This document shows, one piece after another, positions 25,213 through 33,789 of a DNA stretch of 64,000 nucleotides. Location of the stretch: NCBI GenBank assembly GCA_934572335.1, contig CAKTKU010000009.1, positions 1 through 64,000 of the forward strand. The letters run 5' to 3'. Position 1 is the first letter of the stretch. Every line of letters begins with the position of its first letter. The notes under the pieces were generated by a model. The model searched no databases, was not told the DNA's origin, and was given only the letters and a program-made list of their open reading frames with translations. This DNA is from an uncultured Oscillospiraceae bacterium (GTDB lineage Bacteria > Bacillota > Clostridia > Oscillospirales > Oscillospiraceae). The translations under genes were made by a program, and so were the position numbers.

Positions 25213-25848
25213 TTACGCTTCGCTTACATCCACCGCGGGTACAAGCTCAAGCAGAGCCTCGTACTCGTCCTCGGTTATGATGCCTGCGTCGAGCAGTGCG
25301 TCCAGCAGCTCCTCGGTCAGACCGGGGATGCCGTCAATGTGCTCGCCATCCTCCGGCAGCTCCGGCGGCTCGCTCTCGTCGCCCTCTGGCTTCTCCGGCG
25401 GCTCGGTGCCGTCATCGTCGGGCTTTGCGGGCGGCTCGGGGCGCTCGCTGCCGTCGGCGGCGTCATCGGGCTTGTCGGGGCCGTTCTCCTTGATATACTC
25501 CTCGATAGCGTCGCAGGTCTCCTGAGAGATAACTCCGTCCTCAACGAGCTTGCTCCACGCCATGCCGGGCATATCACCGGGCATGTCATCGGGGCGCTCG
25601 CCGTCGGGCGCTTCCGGCATATCGCCCGGCTGTCCGCCGCCGAAGCCGCCGTTCATGCCGTCATTGCCGTTCGGTCTTCCCATGCGGCAGGGCTTGCTGC
25701 CGCTCTGCTGGGTGGGAGCGCTCGCGGTGCCGCTCTGCGTGCCGTTGTTTGCCCACGCGGTCGCGGATATGCCCAGCACCAGACATGCGCCCAGAAACGC
25801 GGCTATCATCCTCTTGTACCTAATGTCCATCTTATACTTGGTTAACAT
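25213..25848 (-). CDS. Secreted Pro/Asp/Glu-rich protein
   Basis: A 211-aa protein. The ATG at 25848 has GGAGG 9 nt upstream and is followed by a basic region and a signal peptide (MIAAFLGACLVLGISATAWA). The middle is low complexity: Gly/Asn/Met-rich, then repeated PEKPEGD/PPELPED-like acidic proline units. Two short related segments (WSKLVEDGVISQETCDAIEEYI and LTEELLDALLDAGIITEDEYEALLEL) look like the helical SHOCT/EF-like units found in clostridial secreted proteins. It is divergent from a two-component system whose repeats lie in the shared promoter, so it is probably its target. It may bind cations at the cell surface (inference). Confidence 0.75.
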   Translation of the reverse strand: MLTKYKMDIRYKRMIAAFLGACLVLGISATAWANNGTQSGTASAPTQQSGSKPCRMGRPNGNDGMNGGFGGGQPGDMPEAPDGERPDDMPGDMPGMAWSKLVEDGVISQETCDAIEEYIKENGPDKPDDAADGSERPEPPAKPDDDGTEPPEKPEGDESEPPELPEDGEHIDGIPGLTEELLDALLDAGIITEDEYEALLELVPAVDVSEA

Positions 25849-25927
25849 AATATACATCCTCCTTGTTATTTCGGCGGGTGGAGCACTGTGCTCTTCCATG
25901 CCTGTGGCTGTATCATAGCATTCCACC

Positions 25928-26004
25928 CTAAAGTCCCGCTTAAGCGGAAAAATAAAAAAGCTTTAGTCTGACTTTAGCTTCCTTTAAGCTTGCCGGAGTA
26001 TATT
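25928..26004. promoter_or_regulatory. CTTTAG repeats between the secreted protein and the two-component operon
   Basis: Plus strand: CTTTAG at 25961, CTTTAG at 25972 and CTTTAA at 25982 (11- and 10-bp periods), upstream of the -10 TATATT at 25999-26004 that has no proper -35. Minus strand: CTTAAG (25939-25944) and CTTTAG (25928-25933), also 11 bp apart, facing the secreted-protein gene. This is the pattern of OmpR/PhoB-type regulators. Confidence 0.7.
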
Positions 26005-26037
26005 CTAACCAAATAAGAGAAAAACAGGAGGTATATC

Positions 26038-26712
26038 ATGAAGCTGCTGATCGCCGAGGATGAGCGCGACCTTGCCGACGCGCTGACCGTGCTGCTTGAG
26101 AGGAACAAATATGCCGTGGACACAGTATATAATGGGCGCGATGCGTATGAGTACGCGCGCACGGGGGAGTATGACGGGGTCATTCTTGATGTAATGATGC
26201 CGCAGCTCACCGGGCTGCAGGTCGTCACGCGCCTGCGCGAGGACGGAGTGACCACGCCCGTCATGCTCCTCACGGCGAAAGGGCAGAAGGACGACCGCAT
26301 CACGGGCTTCGACGCCGGGGCGGATGATTACCTACCCAAGCCCTTTGCGACGGATGAGCTGCTCGCCCGCATACGGGCGCTTCTGCGCCGCAGTGGGGAT
26401 TATAAATCCACTGTGCTCGCCCTCGGCACGCTCTCGCTTGACTGCGGCAGCGGCGTCCTCTCCGATACGGGCGGCAGCGCCCGCCTCAGCGGCAGAGAGT
26501 TTCAGATAATGGAGCTTTTCATGCGCTCCCCGTCGATGATAATTTCTGCCGACCGTATCATTGAGCGCGTGTGGGGCTGGGAGAGCGACACGGAGGTATG
26601 CTCCGTCTGGGTGCATATTTCAAATCTGCGCAAGAAGCTGCGCGCGATCGGCTCTGCGGTGGAGATCAGCGCCGTGCGCGGCATGGGGTACGTGCTGGAG
26701 GCAAAGGCATGA
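26038..26712 (+). CDS. OmpR/PhoB-family response regulator
   Basis: A 224-aa regulator. The receiver domain (1-115) has acidic D8-9 (AEDER) and phospho-acceptor D51 (VILDVMMP), with T/K conserved (MLLTAKG; LPKPF). The C-terminal winged helix has RLSGREFQIMELFM and RKKLRAIGSAVEISAVRGMGYVLE. The stop overlaps the kinase start as ATGA. CTTTAG direct repeats before the gene suggest autoactivation. Confidence 0.94.
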   Translation: MKLLIAEDERDLADALTVLLERNKYAVDTVYNGRDAYEYARTGEYDGVILDVMMPQLTGLQVVTRLREDGVTTPVMLLTAKGQKDDRITGFDAGADDYLPKPFATDELLARIRALLRRSGDYKSTVLALGTLSLDCGSGVLSDTGGSARLSGREFQIMELFMRSPSMIISADRIIERVWGWESDTEVCSVWVHISNLRKKLRAIGSAVEISAVRGMGYVLEAKA

Positions 26713-27956
26713 TAAAGCGCCTGCAAAGAAAGTTCATCCGCATCGCCATGCTTTCCGTCACGGCGGTCATGGCGGCGCTGTGCCTCATCGTCAACGCGGC
26801 GTACTATATATATGTAGACAGCGAGCTTTCTGATATGCTGCATATGATCGCCGACAACCGCGGCAGCATCCCCGCCGCGCAGGACTCCCACCCGCCGGAG
26901 CCGGGCGCGGACGGCAGACGCCCGGACGGACCGTTCACCGTGGAAACGCCGTATTCCACGCGGTATTTCGTCCTGCGCTACGACGACGCGGGCGAGCTGT
27001 CGGAGATGAAACTGGATTATATCGCCTCTGTCGACGGCGATAATGTTGAGCGCTATCTTACAGCCGCGGCCTCGAACGGCGAGGGCATGGGGTATATCGA
27101 CAGCTATAAATACTATGTCGTCCATAACGGGGACGACCGCAACATGGCGGTGTTTCTCGACTGCTATCAGGAGCAGCGCACGCTCCGCGCTGTGGCGGCG
27201 GTGTCGGTGCTCGCCTCGGTGGTGTGCATCGCGGTGGTGTATGTGCTCGTGTGCCTGCTCTCCAAAAAGGCAGTGGAGCCGTTCATCGAGAGCAGCCAGC
27301 GCCAGAAGCAGTTCATCACCGACGCCAGCCATGAGCTGAAAACGCCGCTCGCCGTCATGACAACGGGTTTGAGCGTGCTGGAGCTTGAAGTGGGGGAGAA
27401 CAAGTGGACGGCGATGCTCAAAGCGCAGACGGAAAAGCTTGGCCGCCTTGTATGTGCGCTCGTCACGCTCTCGCGCATGGATGAGGAAAAGCCGAAGCTG
27501 AATGTTGAGACCTTTGACCTTTCCGCGGCGGTCGGAGACACGGCGGAGGCGTTCGCCGCCCACGCGGAGAGCGCCGGACACGCGCTAGACGTGAGCATCG
27601 CCCCGGCGGTGAAATGCCGGGGCGACGAGGCGCTCATCCGTCAGCTCTGCTCCGTGTTGCTGGACAACGCCGTCAAGTACGCGCTCCCCGGCAGCGCCGT
27701 CTCGCTCACCCTCGCGCATGAGCGGGAGAGCGCTGTGCTCCGCTGCGCAAATGAGTGCGAGCCGATCTCCGACGAGGACATGAAGCATCTCTTCGACCGG
27801 TTTTACCGCCCGGACAAGTCGCGCAGCTCTTCAACTGGCGGCTTCGGCGTCGGGCTGTCCATCGCCCGCAGCATCGTTGAGGCACACGGCGGCACAATAA
27901 CCGCCTCCGCGCCACGCCCGGGGATGATAGAGTTCACCGTGGCGCTGAAATGCTGA
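26709..27956 (+). CDS. Sensor histidine kinase
   Basis: 415 aa, starting in the ATGA overlap with the response regulator. The first membrane helix is at about residues 10-33 and the second at about 160-185 (VAAVSVLASVVCIAVVYVLVCLL). Between them is an extracytoplasmic domain of about 125 residues with a Pro-rich segment. The cytoplasmic part has the H-box ITDASHELKTPLAVM, N-box LDNAVKYA and G-box FGVGLSIARSIVEAHGG. There is no clear HAMP domain. The signal is unknown. Confidence 0.93.
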   Translation: MIKRLQRKFIRIAMLSVTAVMAALCLIVNAAYYIYVDSELSDMLHMIADNRGSIPAAQDSHPPEPGADGRRPDGPFTVETPYSTRYFVLRYDDAGELSEMKLDYIASVDGDNVERYLTAAASNGEGMGYIDSYKYYVVHNGDDRNMAVFLDCYQEQRTLRAVAAVSVLASVVCIAVVYVLVCLLSKKAVEPFIESSQRQKQFITDASHELKTPLAVMTTGLSVLELEVGENKWTAMLKAQTEKLGRLVCALVTLSRMDEEKPKLNVETFDLSAAVGDTAEAFAAHAESAGHALDVSIAPAVKCRGDEALIRQLCSVLLDNAVKYALPGSAVSLTLAHERESAVLRCANECEPISDEDMKHLFDRFYRPDKSRSSSTGGFGVGLSIARSIVEAHGGTITASAPRPGMIEFTVALKC

Positions 27957-27982
27957 GTGGATGTATTGCGCTGTTCACAAAA

Positions 27983-28011
27983 AATCCAGCGGCGTTATAC
28001 ACCGCTGGATT
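27983..28011 (+). terminator. Terminator of the two-component operon
   Basis: A 10-bp stem AATCCAGCGG/CCGCTGGATT with a 9-nt loop, between A- and T/A-rich flanks, just after the kinase. Confidence 0.7.
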
Positions 28012-28072
28012 CAAAAATATATGTTGGAGTTAATATTTGCGATAATCGCGTATGTGTTCAAGTCTCTGCGCA

Positions 28073-28399
28073 TCAGGCGGCAGCATATAAACTCACCCTT
28101 TCTTTTATTACATTCGCGCGGAATGTGGCCTCACTCGGGCGCTGTATCGGCTGCTTGAGCGAGCTTACGGTTATCAGGTCAATTTGTTTATTCAAAGCTT
28201 CTTCAAGCTCGCAGTATACAGCGGCCAGATCGAGAAGACTCTTTATGTCCGTCCCAGCGGTATCTATCAGAAGGTCAATATCGCTCGCCTCCGTGGCAGT
28301 GCCGCGGGCGTATGACCCGAACAGATATACAGCGCTGAGTCCGTATTTTTTGGCGATCGGTGTGATGCAGTCGCGTATTGCGTCGACCGTGTATACCAT
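28073..28399 (-). CDS. MNT-family minimal nucleotidyltransferase (second copy)
   Basis: A 108-aa protein with the polymerase-beta-like signature GSYARGTATEASDIDLLID (about residues 29-46) and a third acidic residue in KQIDLITV. Proteins of this MntA type act as antitoxins of HEPN toxins, in known cases by adding AMP. It is the third gene of an MNT-HEPN-MNT cassette, 45 bases behind the HEPN gene, in AT-rich DNA. Confidence 0.88.
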   Translation of the reverse strand: MVYTVDAIRDCITPIAKKYGLSAVYLFGSYARGTATEASDIDLLIDTAGTDIKSLLDLAAVYCELEEALNKQIDLITVSSLKQPIQRPSEATFRANVIKERVSLYAAA

Positions 28400-28444
28400 G
28401 CGGCATGACCTCTCTTCGTAATTTTTGCGGTTTTAACCGTGAGC

Positions 28445-28840
28445 TTATTTTTCAGCCAGATATTCACTTATTACGGCGAGAAAATATCGCGCGCTTTCAA
28501 CCTGATGAATGACGTCATCCTTTGAAATAATAAAGAAGTCGTCGTAGTCACTTTCTGTTCGTATATCAAACAACACTGAGATTATTGTGGATAATTCACT
28601 ATCAAAAATACCCGTCTTGATATACAAGCGGCGGAACTCGGCGATAACGCCGCTGTGCTTCTTCATGTCGATCTCGTCGAACGCGAGAACAGCACGCATG
28701 GCGTGGAAAACGGCATAGTATGAGCGATTCGCGGCGCTTCTGTAGCTGCCGCTCGCCAGCAGACTTTCCGCGGCAGAAAGGCACTCGGCGTCATGCTCTA
28801 TGCGCGCCTGAGACAGCGCCTTTTTATCTTCATACTGCAT
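28445..28840 (-). CDS. HEPN-domain protein, probable toxin
   Basis: A 131-aa all-helical protein of the HEPN (PF05168-like) type. The hallmark helix NRSYYAVFHAMRAVL (about residues 38-52) contains R-x6-H. The C-terminal segment RTESDYDDFFIISKDDVIHQVESARYFL corresponds to the family helix that usually carries R..DY. HEPN toxins are generally ribonucleases, but whether this one keeps a full active site is unclear. It overlaps the upstream MNT gene by 11 bases and is followed by a second MNT gene. Confidence 0.85.
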   Translation of the reverse strand: MQYEDKKALSQARIEHDAECLSAAESLLASGSYRSAANRSYYAVFHAMRAVLAFDEIDMKKHSGVIAEFRRLYIKTGIFDSELSTIISVLFDIRTESDYDDFFIISKDDVIHQVESARYFLAVISEYLAEK

Positions 28841-29168
28841 AGTTTATTCCTTCCCGCAGAACATTTTTGTAGAAAGGCATGACCTCGCCGTACTGCCTGA
28901 ATTGTGCAAGCGGCTTTGCCGTCGCGGACACGGTTATATCATATTTCAAGCTGAGGCTGCTGGTTATTTCCGCGAGGGCATATCTGCGCTTGGCGATCTC
29001 CGCGTTGTCCGCGTCCACAGTCAGAAGAATATCTATATCCGATTCGCTGTCAAAGTCGCCGCGGGCGTATGAGCCATAGAGATAAGCGTCGCGTATCCTG
29101 CCGGGGAATACTTTGCTGTATTCGCGGTAGACCTCCCGGACGATCGCCCCTGCTTCCGGTGTGCTCAT
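28830..29168 (-). CDS. MNT-family minimal nucleotidyltransferase (first copy)
   Basis: 112 aa from the internal ATG 29168. It has the signature LYGSYARGDFDSESDIDILLTVD and a third acidic residue in KYDITVSA. It overlaps the HEPN gene by 11 bases, the usual coupled layout. It differs clearly from the second MNT copy, so the cassette did not arise by recent duplication. Confidence 0.88.
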   Translation of the reverse strand: MSTPEAGAIVREVYREYSKVFPGRIRDAYLYGSYARGDFDSESDIDILLTVDADNAEIAKRRYALAEITSSLSLKYDITVSATAKPLAQFRQYGEVMPFYKNVLREGINYAV

Positions 29169-29252
29169 GCTTTTGCCTCCCCTCGTGCTTGCTATACATA
29201 TTATATCCGTATTTCCGCCCCAAGTCAAATGAACTTCTCCGCAGGAAAAACG

Positions 29253-29286
29253 AAAACATCCGCAAGCGAATGCCTGCGGATGTTTT
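29253..29286 (-). terminator. Terminator of tRNA-Ala
   Basis: A perfect 12-bp stem AAAACATCCGCA/TGCGGATGTTTT, two bases beyond the tRNA 3' end and followed on the minus strand by CGTTTTTC. Confidence 0.85.
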
Positions 29287-29288
29287 GA

Positions 29289-29365
29289 TGGTGGACCCGA
29301 AGGGGATCGAACCCTCGAACCTCACGGATGCGAACCGTGCGCTCTCCCAGCTGAGCTACGGGCCC
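29289..29365 (-). tRNA. tRNA-Ala (CGC)
   Basis: Minus-strand cloverleaf: acceptor GGGCCCG/CGGGTCC including the G3-U70 alanine identity pair, anticodon stem CACGG/CCGTG with anticodon CGC, T-loop TTCGATC, and encoded CCA. Confidence 0.96.
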
Positions 29366-29452
29366 AAATTCAATTTCCCGCTGCCTTATCTCTGACAGCT
29401 TGTTCATTATAACACAAATTTTTAATTTGTAAAGAAAAACTTGATATAAATC

Positions 29453-29481
29453 TTGATAAATTTTAAAAGATGTAGTAATAT
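29453..29481 (+). promoter_or_regulatory. Promoter of the SRP RNA
   Basis: TTGATA (29453-29458), 17-bp spacer, TAATAT (29476-29481). The predicted start falls at about 29488, matching the RNA 5' helix. Confidence 0.7.
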
Positions 29482-29489
29482 ATCATCGT

Positions 29490-29783
29490 GGCTTTTGACA
29501 AGGCTGCACTAGTCGGGGAGCCAGCGGTGCCCTGTGACCTGCAATCCGCTAAAGCAGGGACGAATTCCCGACCGAGGATGTGTGCTGTGTCGTCTGACCC
29601 CGGTAAGCAGTGATGACGACCCGGTCTTGCGCAACGGAAACCCGTGAACCATGTCAGGCGGGGAACCGAGCAGCATTAAGCGGTGCTTTCCGTGTGCCGC
29701 GAGGCAGCCGGGTTCGAGCCAGCTGCCGGCGTAACGGGCATAGCCCATTATTCGAAGTCGGGTGTGCAGTCTTGTCAAGAGCC
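29490..29783 (+). ncRNA. ffs: Long (Bacillus-type) signal recognition particle RNA
   Basis: The ends pair over about 20 bp (GGCTTTTGACAAGGCTGCAC with the 3' strand ending AAGAGCC). The conserved SRP54-binding hairpin is present as CATGTCAGGCGGGGAACCGA then GCAGCA, with the symmetric and asymmetric internal loops. Length about 294 nt, including the Alu-like 5' domain (GTCGGGGAGCCAGCGGTGCC). The position just before dnaX is the same as for scr in Bacillus subtilis. Confidence 0.92.
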
Positions 29784-29827
29784 ATCACTATATCCATCAG
29801 TGATCCCAGCGCGAGAGAGGGTGCGTC

Positions 29828-31459
29828 ATGTATCAGGCGCTGTACCGCAAATGGCGGCCGCAGACCTTTGACGAGGTCGTCGGACAAAAGCATATTACCG
29901 AGACGCTGAAAAACCAGGTGAAGTCCGGGCGCTTGTCGCACGCGTATATCTTCATCGGCACGCGCGGCACGGGCAAAACCACCTGTGCGCGCATTCTCGC
30001 CAAAGCGGTCAACTGCGAGCACCCGGTCGACGGCAACCCCTGCGGGGTGTGTCCGGCGTGCCGCGGCATCGCGGACGGCTCCGTGCTGGACGTTGTGGAG
30101 CTGGACGCCGCGTCCAACAACGGCGTTGACAACGTCCGCGCCCTGCGGGAGGAGGCCGTGTTCTCGCCCGCGGCGGTGAAAAAGCGCGTGTACATCATCG
30201 ACGAGGTGCATATGCTCTCCGCCTCGGCGTTCAATGCCCTGCTGAAAATACTTGAGGAGCCGCCCGAGCACCTGATGTTCATCCTCGCCACGACAGAGCT
30301 GCAAAAGGTCCCCGCGACTATCCTCTCCCGCTGCCAGCGGCACAGCTTCCGCCGCATCGACACGCCGCAGATCGCGGAGTATCTGGAATATATCGCCCGG
30401 CAGGAGCAGTTTTCGCTCACGCATGACGCGGCGGAGCTGATAGCCCGGCTTGCCGACGGCGGCGTGCGCGACGCGCTCAGTCTGCTGGATCAGTGCTCGG
30501 CATATGAAAAAATCGACGCGCCCGCGGTGTACTCCGCGATGGGGCTTGCGGGCAACAAGCGCATCACGGATATGCTCGACCATATTCTGCGCCATGACGC
30601 GCCCGCCGCGCTGGAGGAGTTCTCCGCGCTGTGGATGGACGGGAAGGACCCCGCCACGTTTCTCAAAGAGCTTGGCACCCTCCTGCGCGACGTGCTCATC
30701 TCCGTCGTTGCCCCGAAAAGCGGCATGAGCCTCCTCACCGGCGGCTATGATGCCGCCTCGCTTGCCTCCTTTGCCGCGCGCATGACGCGGGAGGAGCTTA
30801 TCTCCGCGATGGAGACCGTGCAGCGCTATTCCGCGCAGCTGCGCGAGGCGAAAAACCCCAAGACCGTGGTAGAGCTGTGCCTCATCTCCCTGTGCGACAA
30901 CACGCTGGGGGAGGATGTGAACGCCCTGCGCGCGCGTATCTCCCGGCTGGAGGCCATAGCGGCGGGCAGCGCCGCACCGTCGACCGTGACAGCCCCTGCC
31001 GCCTCTGCACCCGCGCCCGCGGCAGCGCCAGCACCGACAGAGAGACCGGCACCCAAGCCCGAACCCATACCCGAACCCATACCCACGCCCCCGCCCGAGG
31101 AGGAAGCGCCGCCCCTGCCAGAAGACCCGGCGGCAGTGCCGCCGTCTGCCGACGGCGAGCTTTGGAGCGCGGTGTGCGCCGCGGTCTCGCCGAAGCTCAC
31201 GCCCGATCTGCGCTACGTGCTGGGCGACAGCACGAAGGTGCGCGGCATGATGGAAAACGGCGTTCTGCACGTGGACTGTCTGCCCGGCTTTGTGTACGGG
31301 CGCTTCAACCGGCAGGAGGTGCTTGACAGCTTTGCCGCCGCGGCGAGCCGCAAGTGCGGCCGCGATGTGCGCGTCATCCTCGGCGAGCTGGGCGCGGACG
31401 CGCAGAGCACGCGCAGTGTTGAGGAGCTTCGCCAATTCAAGGAAGTCAGATTTATATGA
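29828..31459 (+). CDS. dnaX: DNA polymerase III subunit gamma/tau
   Basis: The clamp-loader ATPase, 543 aa. Walker A GTRGTGKT is at residues 44-51, the zinc module at C63, C72, C75 and C78, Walker B/DEVH in VYIIDEVHMLS, and the sensor SRCQRHSFRRI. A proline/alanine-rich linker lies at about 385-440, with a C-terminal polymerase-binding domain after it. It follows the SRP RNA and precedes ybaB. Confidence 0.96.
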   Translation: MYQALYRKWRPQTFDEVVGQKHITETLKNQVKSGRLSHAYIFIGTRGTGKTTCARILAKAVNCEHPVDGNPCGVCPACRGIADGSVLDVVELDAASNNGVDNVRALREEAVFSPAAVKKRVYIIDEVHMLSASAFNALLKILEEPPEHLMFILATTELQKVPATILSRCQRHSFRRIDTPQIAEYLEYIARQEQFSLTHDAAELIARLADGGVRDALSLLDQCSAYEKIDAPAVYSAMGLAGNKRITDMLDHILRHDAPAALEEFSALWMDGKDPATFLKELGTLLRDVLISVVAPKSGMSLLTGGYDAASLASFAARMTREELISAMETVQRYSAQLREAKNPKTVVELCLISLCDNTLGEDVNALRARISRLEAIAAGSAAPSTVTAPAASAPAPAAAPAPTERPAPKPEPIPEPIPTPPPEEEAPPLPEDPAAVPPSADGELWSAVCAAVSPKLTPDLRYVLGDSTKVRGMMENGVLHVDCLPGFVYGRFNRQEVLDSFAAAASRKCGRDVRVILGELGADAQSTRSVEELRQFKEVRFI

Positions 31460-31526
31460 GACCGCGCGCCCAACGTGCGCTCTTGATAAATAATATAAAG
31501 AATAAAATTTTCGGAGGATAAGAAAA

Positions 31527-31874
31527 ATGGCAAAAGGCGGATTCCGCGGCGGCTACCCCGGCGGCGGACAGATGAACATGATGAAACAGGCGCAGAAGAT
31601 GCAGCAGGAATTCATGAAGATGCAGCAGGAGCTTGAATCGACCAAGTTTGAGTTTACCTCCGGCGGCGGTGCGGTCAAGGCGACCATCGTCGGTACGCGC
31701 GAGTTCCAGTCGATCGAGATCAACCCCGAGGTCGTCGACCCCGAGGACGTCGAAATGCTTCAGGATATGATCCTTGCCGCGGTCAACGGCGCGCTCAAGC
31801 TCGCCGACGACAAGACCAGCCAGTCCATGGCGAAGCTCAACGGCGGTCTGCCCGGCTTCCCCGGCATGTTCTGA
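31527..31874 (+). CDS. ybaB: YbaB/EbfC-family nucleoid-associated protein
   Basis: 115 aa with a glycine-rich start (MAKGGFRGGYPGGGQMNMMKQAQKMQQEFMKMQQEL) and the conserved core GGGAVKATIVGTREFQSIEINPEVVDPEDVEMLQDMILAAVNGAL. These dimers bind DNA. It is in its classical place behind dnaX, with AGGA before the ATG; the usual recR does not follow. Confidence 0.95.
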   Translation: MAKGGFRGGYPGGGQMNMMKQAQKMQQEFMKMQQELESTKFEFTSGGGAVKATIVGTREFQSIEINPEVVDPEDVEMLQDMILAAVNGALKLADDKTSQSMAKLNGGLPGFPGMF

Positions 31875-31949
31875 TATAACCCCAAAACCGACTGCCCAGC
31901 CCGGACGATGCTCCGGGCTGGATTTCTGCTGTGCGAACGGAGTGCGCCC

Positions 31950-32783
31950 ATGCGATTCAAAAAAGCCTATCTTGAGATCACAAACGTCTGCAACCTGCAC
32001 TGTGCGTTCTGCCCCGGCACGCGCCGCGCCCCGCGCTTCATGACGCGCGATGAGTTCACGACGCTCGCCGCGCGGCTGAGACCGTATACGGACTATCTCT
32101 ATCTCCACCTCATGGGCGAGCCGCTTCTGCACCCGGAGCTTCCCGCCCTGCTCGACGCGGCGGGGGCGCTGGGCTTTCGCGTCATCGTTACCACGAACGG
32201 CACGCTCCTGCATTCGCGCGGCGGCGCGCTCATCGCCGCCCCGGCTGTGCACAAGGTCAACGTCTCGCTCCAATCCTTCGAGGCGAACACCGGCGGAGCT
32301 TTAAGCGATTATGTAAACCAATGTGCCGCATTCGCCGCCCAGATGGACGCGGCGGGGAAGCTGTGCGTCCTGCGTTTGTGGAACGAAAACGGGCTGAACG
32401 CCCTCAACCCCGGCATTGAGGATATCCTCGCCGCGCACTTTCCGCGCCCGTGGCGCGCCGCGCGGCGCAGTGCGGGACTGGCGGAGCACGTGTGGCTCGA
32501 ACCCGGGGAGAAGTTCGACTGGCCGGACATGGCGGCCGAGGACGGGGGAGAGCGCGTGTTCTGCTACGGTCTGCGTGACCAGATCGGCGTGCTCGCCGAC
32601 GGCACGGTCGTGCCGTGCTGCCTCGACCATGACGGCGACCTCGCCCTCGGCAATCTCTTTCACAGCAGTATTGATGATATTATGTCAATCGACAAAGCCC
32701 GCGCCATATACGACGGCTTCTCCGCCCGCCGCGCGGCGGAGGAGCTGTGCCGCCGCTGCGGCTACGCCCGCAGGTTTGGATAA
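31950..32783 (+). CDS. Radical SAM/SPASM-domain protein
   Basis: 277 aa from ATG 31950 (GGAG 8 nt upstream). The radical SAM cluster is C14-x3-C18-x2-C21 (ITNVCNLHCAFCPGTRR), and the GGEP position is HLMGEPLLHPE. The C-terminal SPASM-like part has CYGLRDQIGVLADGTVVPCCLD and ELCRRCGYARRF. No substrate gene is adjacent. It occupies the place where recR normally follows ybaB. Confidence 0.88.
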   Translation: MRFKKAYLEITNVCNLHCAFCPGTRRAPRFMTRDEFTTLAARLRPYTDYLYLHLMGEPLLHPELPALLDAAGALGFRVIVTTNGTLLHSRGGALIAAPAVHKVNVSLQSFEANTGGALSDYVNQCAAFAAQMDAAGKLCVLRLWNENGLNALNPGIEDILAAHFPRPWRAARRSAGLAEHVWLEPGEKFDWPDMAAEDGGERVFCYGLRDQIGVLADGTVVPCCLDHDGDLALGNLFHSSIDDIMSIDKARAIYDGFSARRAAEELCRRCGYARRFG

Positions 32784-32788
32784 GTGAC

Positions 32789-32822
32789 GCGAAAAAGCCC
32801 GCCGAAAGGCGGACTTTTTCGC
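32789..32822. terminator. Bidirectional terminator
   Basis: GCGAAAAAG and CCGCC pair with GGCGG and CTTTTTCGC around a GAAA tetraloop, between converging genes. Confidence 0.88.
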
Positions 32823-32837
32823 AAATTTATGTATTTT

Positions 32838-33569
32838 TCAGCCGGTGTATCCGATCTCGTCGGCGAGCTTTTTCTCGATGAAAACAGTCGCGTCGCGGTG
32901 CAGCTTCATGAACGTCGCGGGGCATTTCGTCGTGATCTTGTCGTTCATCAGCAGCTCGCGCGCCGCATCCTGCTTGTTGCCGTTGATTATCAGCAGCAGG
33001 CTCTTTGCGCGCATAATGTCGCCCATGCCCATCGTCAGCGCGTAGCGCGGCACATCGTCGCGCGTGGCGAAGAAGCGGGCGTTCGCGTCGATGGTGCTCT
33101 CGTCCAGCGCCTCGCGGTGCGCGGTGTCGCACAGGGCGTCGCCCGGCTCGTTGAAGCCGAGATGTCCGTCCGGCCCAACGCCCAGCACCTGAAGATCAAC
33201 GTCGCTGCGCACGAGGACCTCGCGGAATTCGCGTATGTTCTCCTCCACGTCACCCGTGCCTTTGGCGACAAAGGTGTTGCGCTTGTCGATGTTGATGTGG
33301 TCGAAAAGGTTCGTGTCCATGAAATAGCGGTAGCTCTGGTCGTGCGTCGGCTCAAGCCCGACGTATTCGTCCAGATTCACGCTCTTCACGCGGGAGAAGT
33401 CCAGCCCCTCCTCGCGGCAGCGGCGCGCCAGCTCCTTGTACATGCCCACCGGGCTCGACCCCGTCGCCAGACCCAGCGTGCACTCCGGCTTTGCCCGGAC
33501 GAGCCGCTCGATCATATCCGCGGCGAGGGCGCACGCCCTCTCATAGTTTTCTGCGATTATCACTTTCAT
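32838..33569 (-). CDS. nagB: Glucosamine-6-phosphate deaminase
   Basis: It converts glucosamine-6-phosphate to fructose-6-phosphate and ammonia. 243 aa from ATG 33569 (MKVIIAENYERAC). Motifs: LGLATGSSPVGMY (phosphate loop), NLDEYVGL, and GVGPDGHLGFNEPG with catalytic Asp and His. It appears monocistronic, without nagA nearby. The NahK-like kinase at 48 kb also belongs to amino-sugar metabolism but is far away. Confidence 0.94.
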   Translation of the reverse strand: MKVIIAENYERACALAADMIERLVRAKPECTLGLATGSSPVGMYKELARRCREEGLDFSRVKSVNLDEYVGLEPTHDQSYRYFMDTNLFDHINIDKRNTFVAKGTGDVEENIREFREVLVRSDVDLQVLGVGPDGHLGFNEPGDALCDTAHREALDESTIDANARFFATRDDVPRYALTMGMGDIMRAKSLLLIINGNKQDAARELLMNDKITTKCPATFMKLHRDATVFIEKKLADEIGYTG

Positions 33570-33627
33570 AATTGACTTTTCCTCTCTGCCGTCTCTCAGG
33601 CGGACGGCGTGCCATACCTCAATAGTA

Positions 33628-33656
33628 AGTATACCTTTTGCGCGGATTTCCGTCAA
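33628..33656 (-). promoter_or_regulatory. nagB promoter
   Basis: On the minus strand: TTGACG (33651-33656), 17-bp spacer, TATACT (33628-33633). Confidence 0.7.
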
Positions 33657-33789
33657 GCAAAATTCACAAACTTGCAGTTTACATATTCACTCCTTTGTGG
33701 TACATTCTCATGGGTCGATCCCGGCGCGCGGGGGAACATTTTCGCGCCCCGCGCGTCGTATGCTTATATAGGAAAGGATAGGTTTTGCC

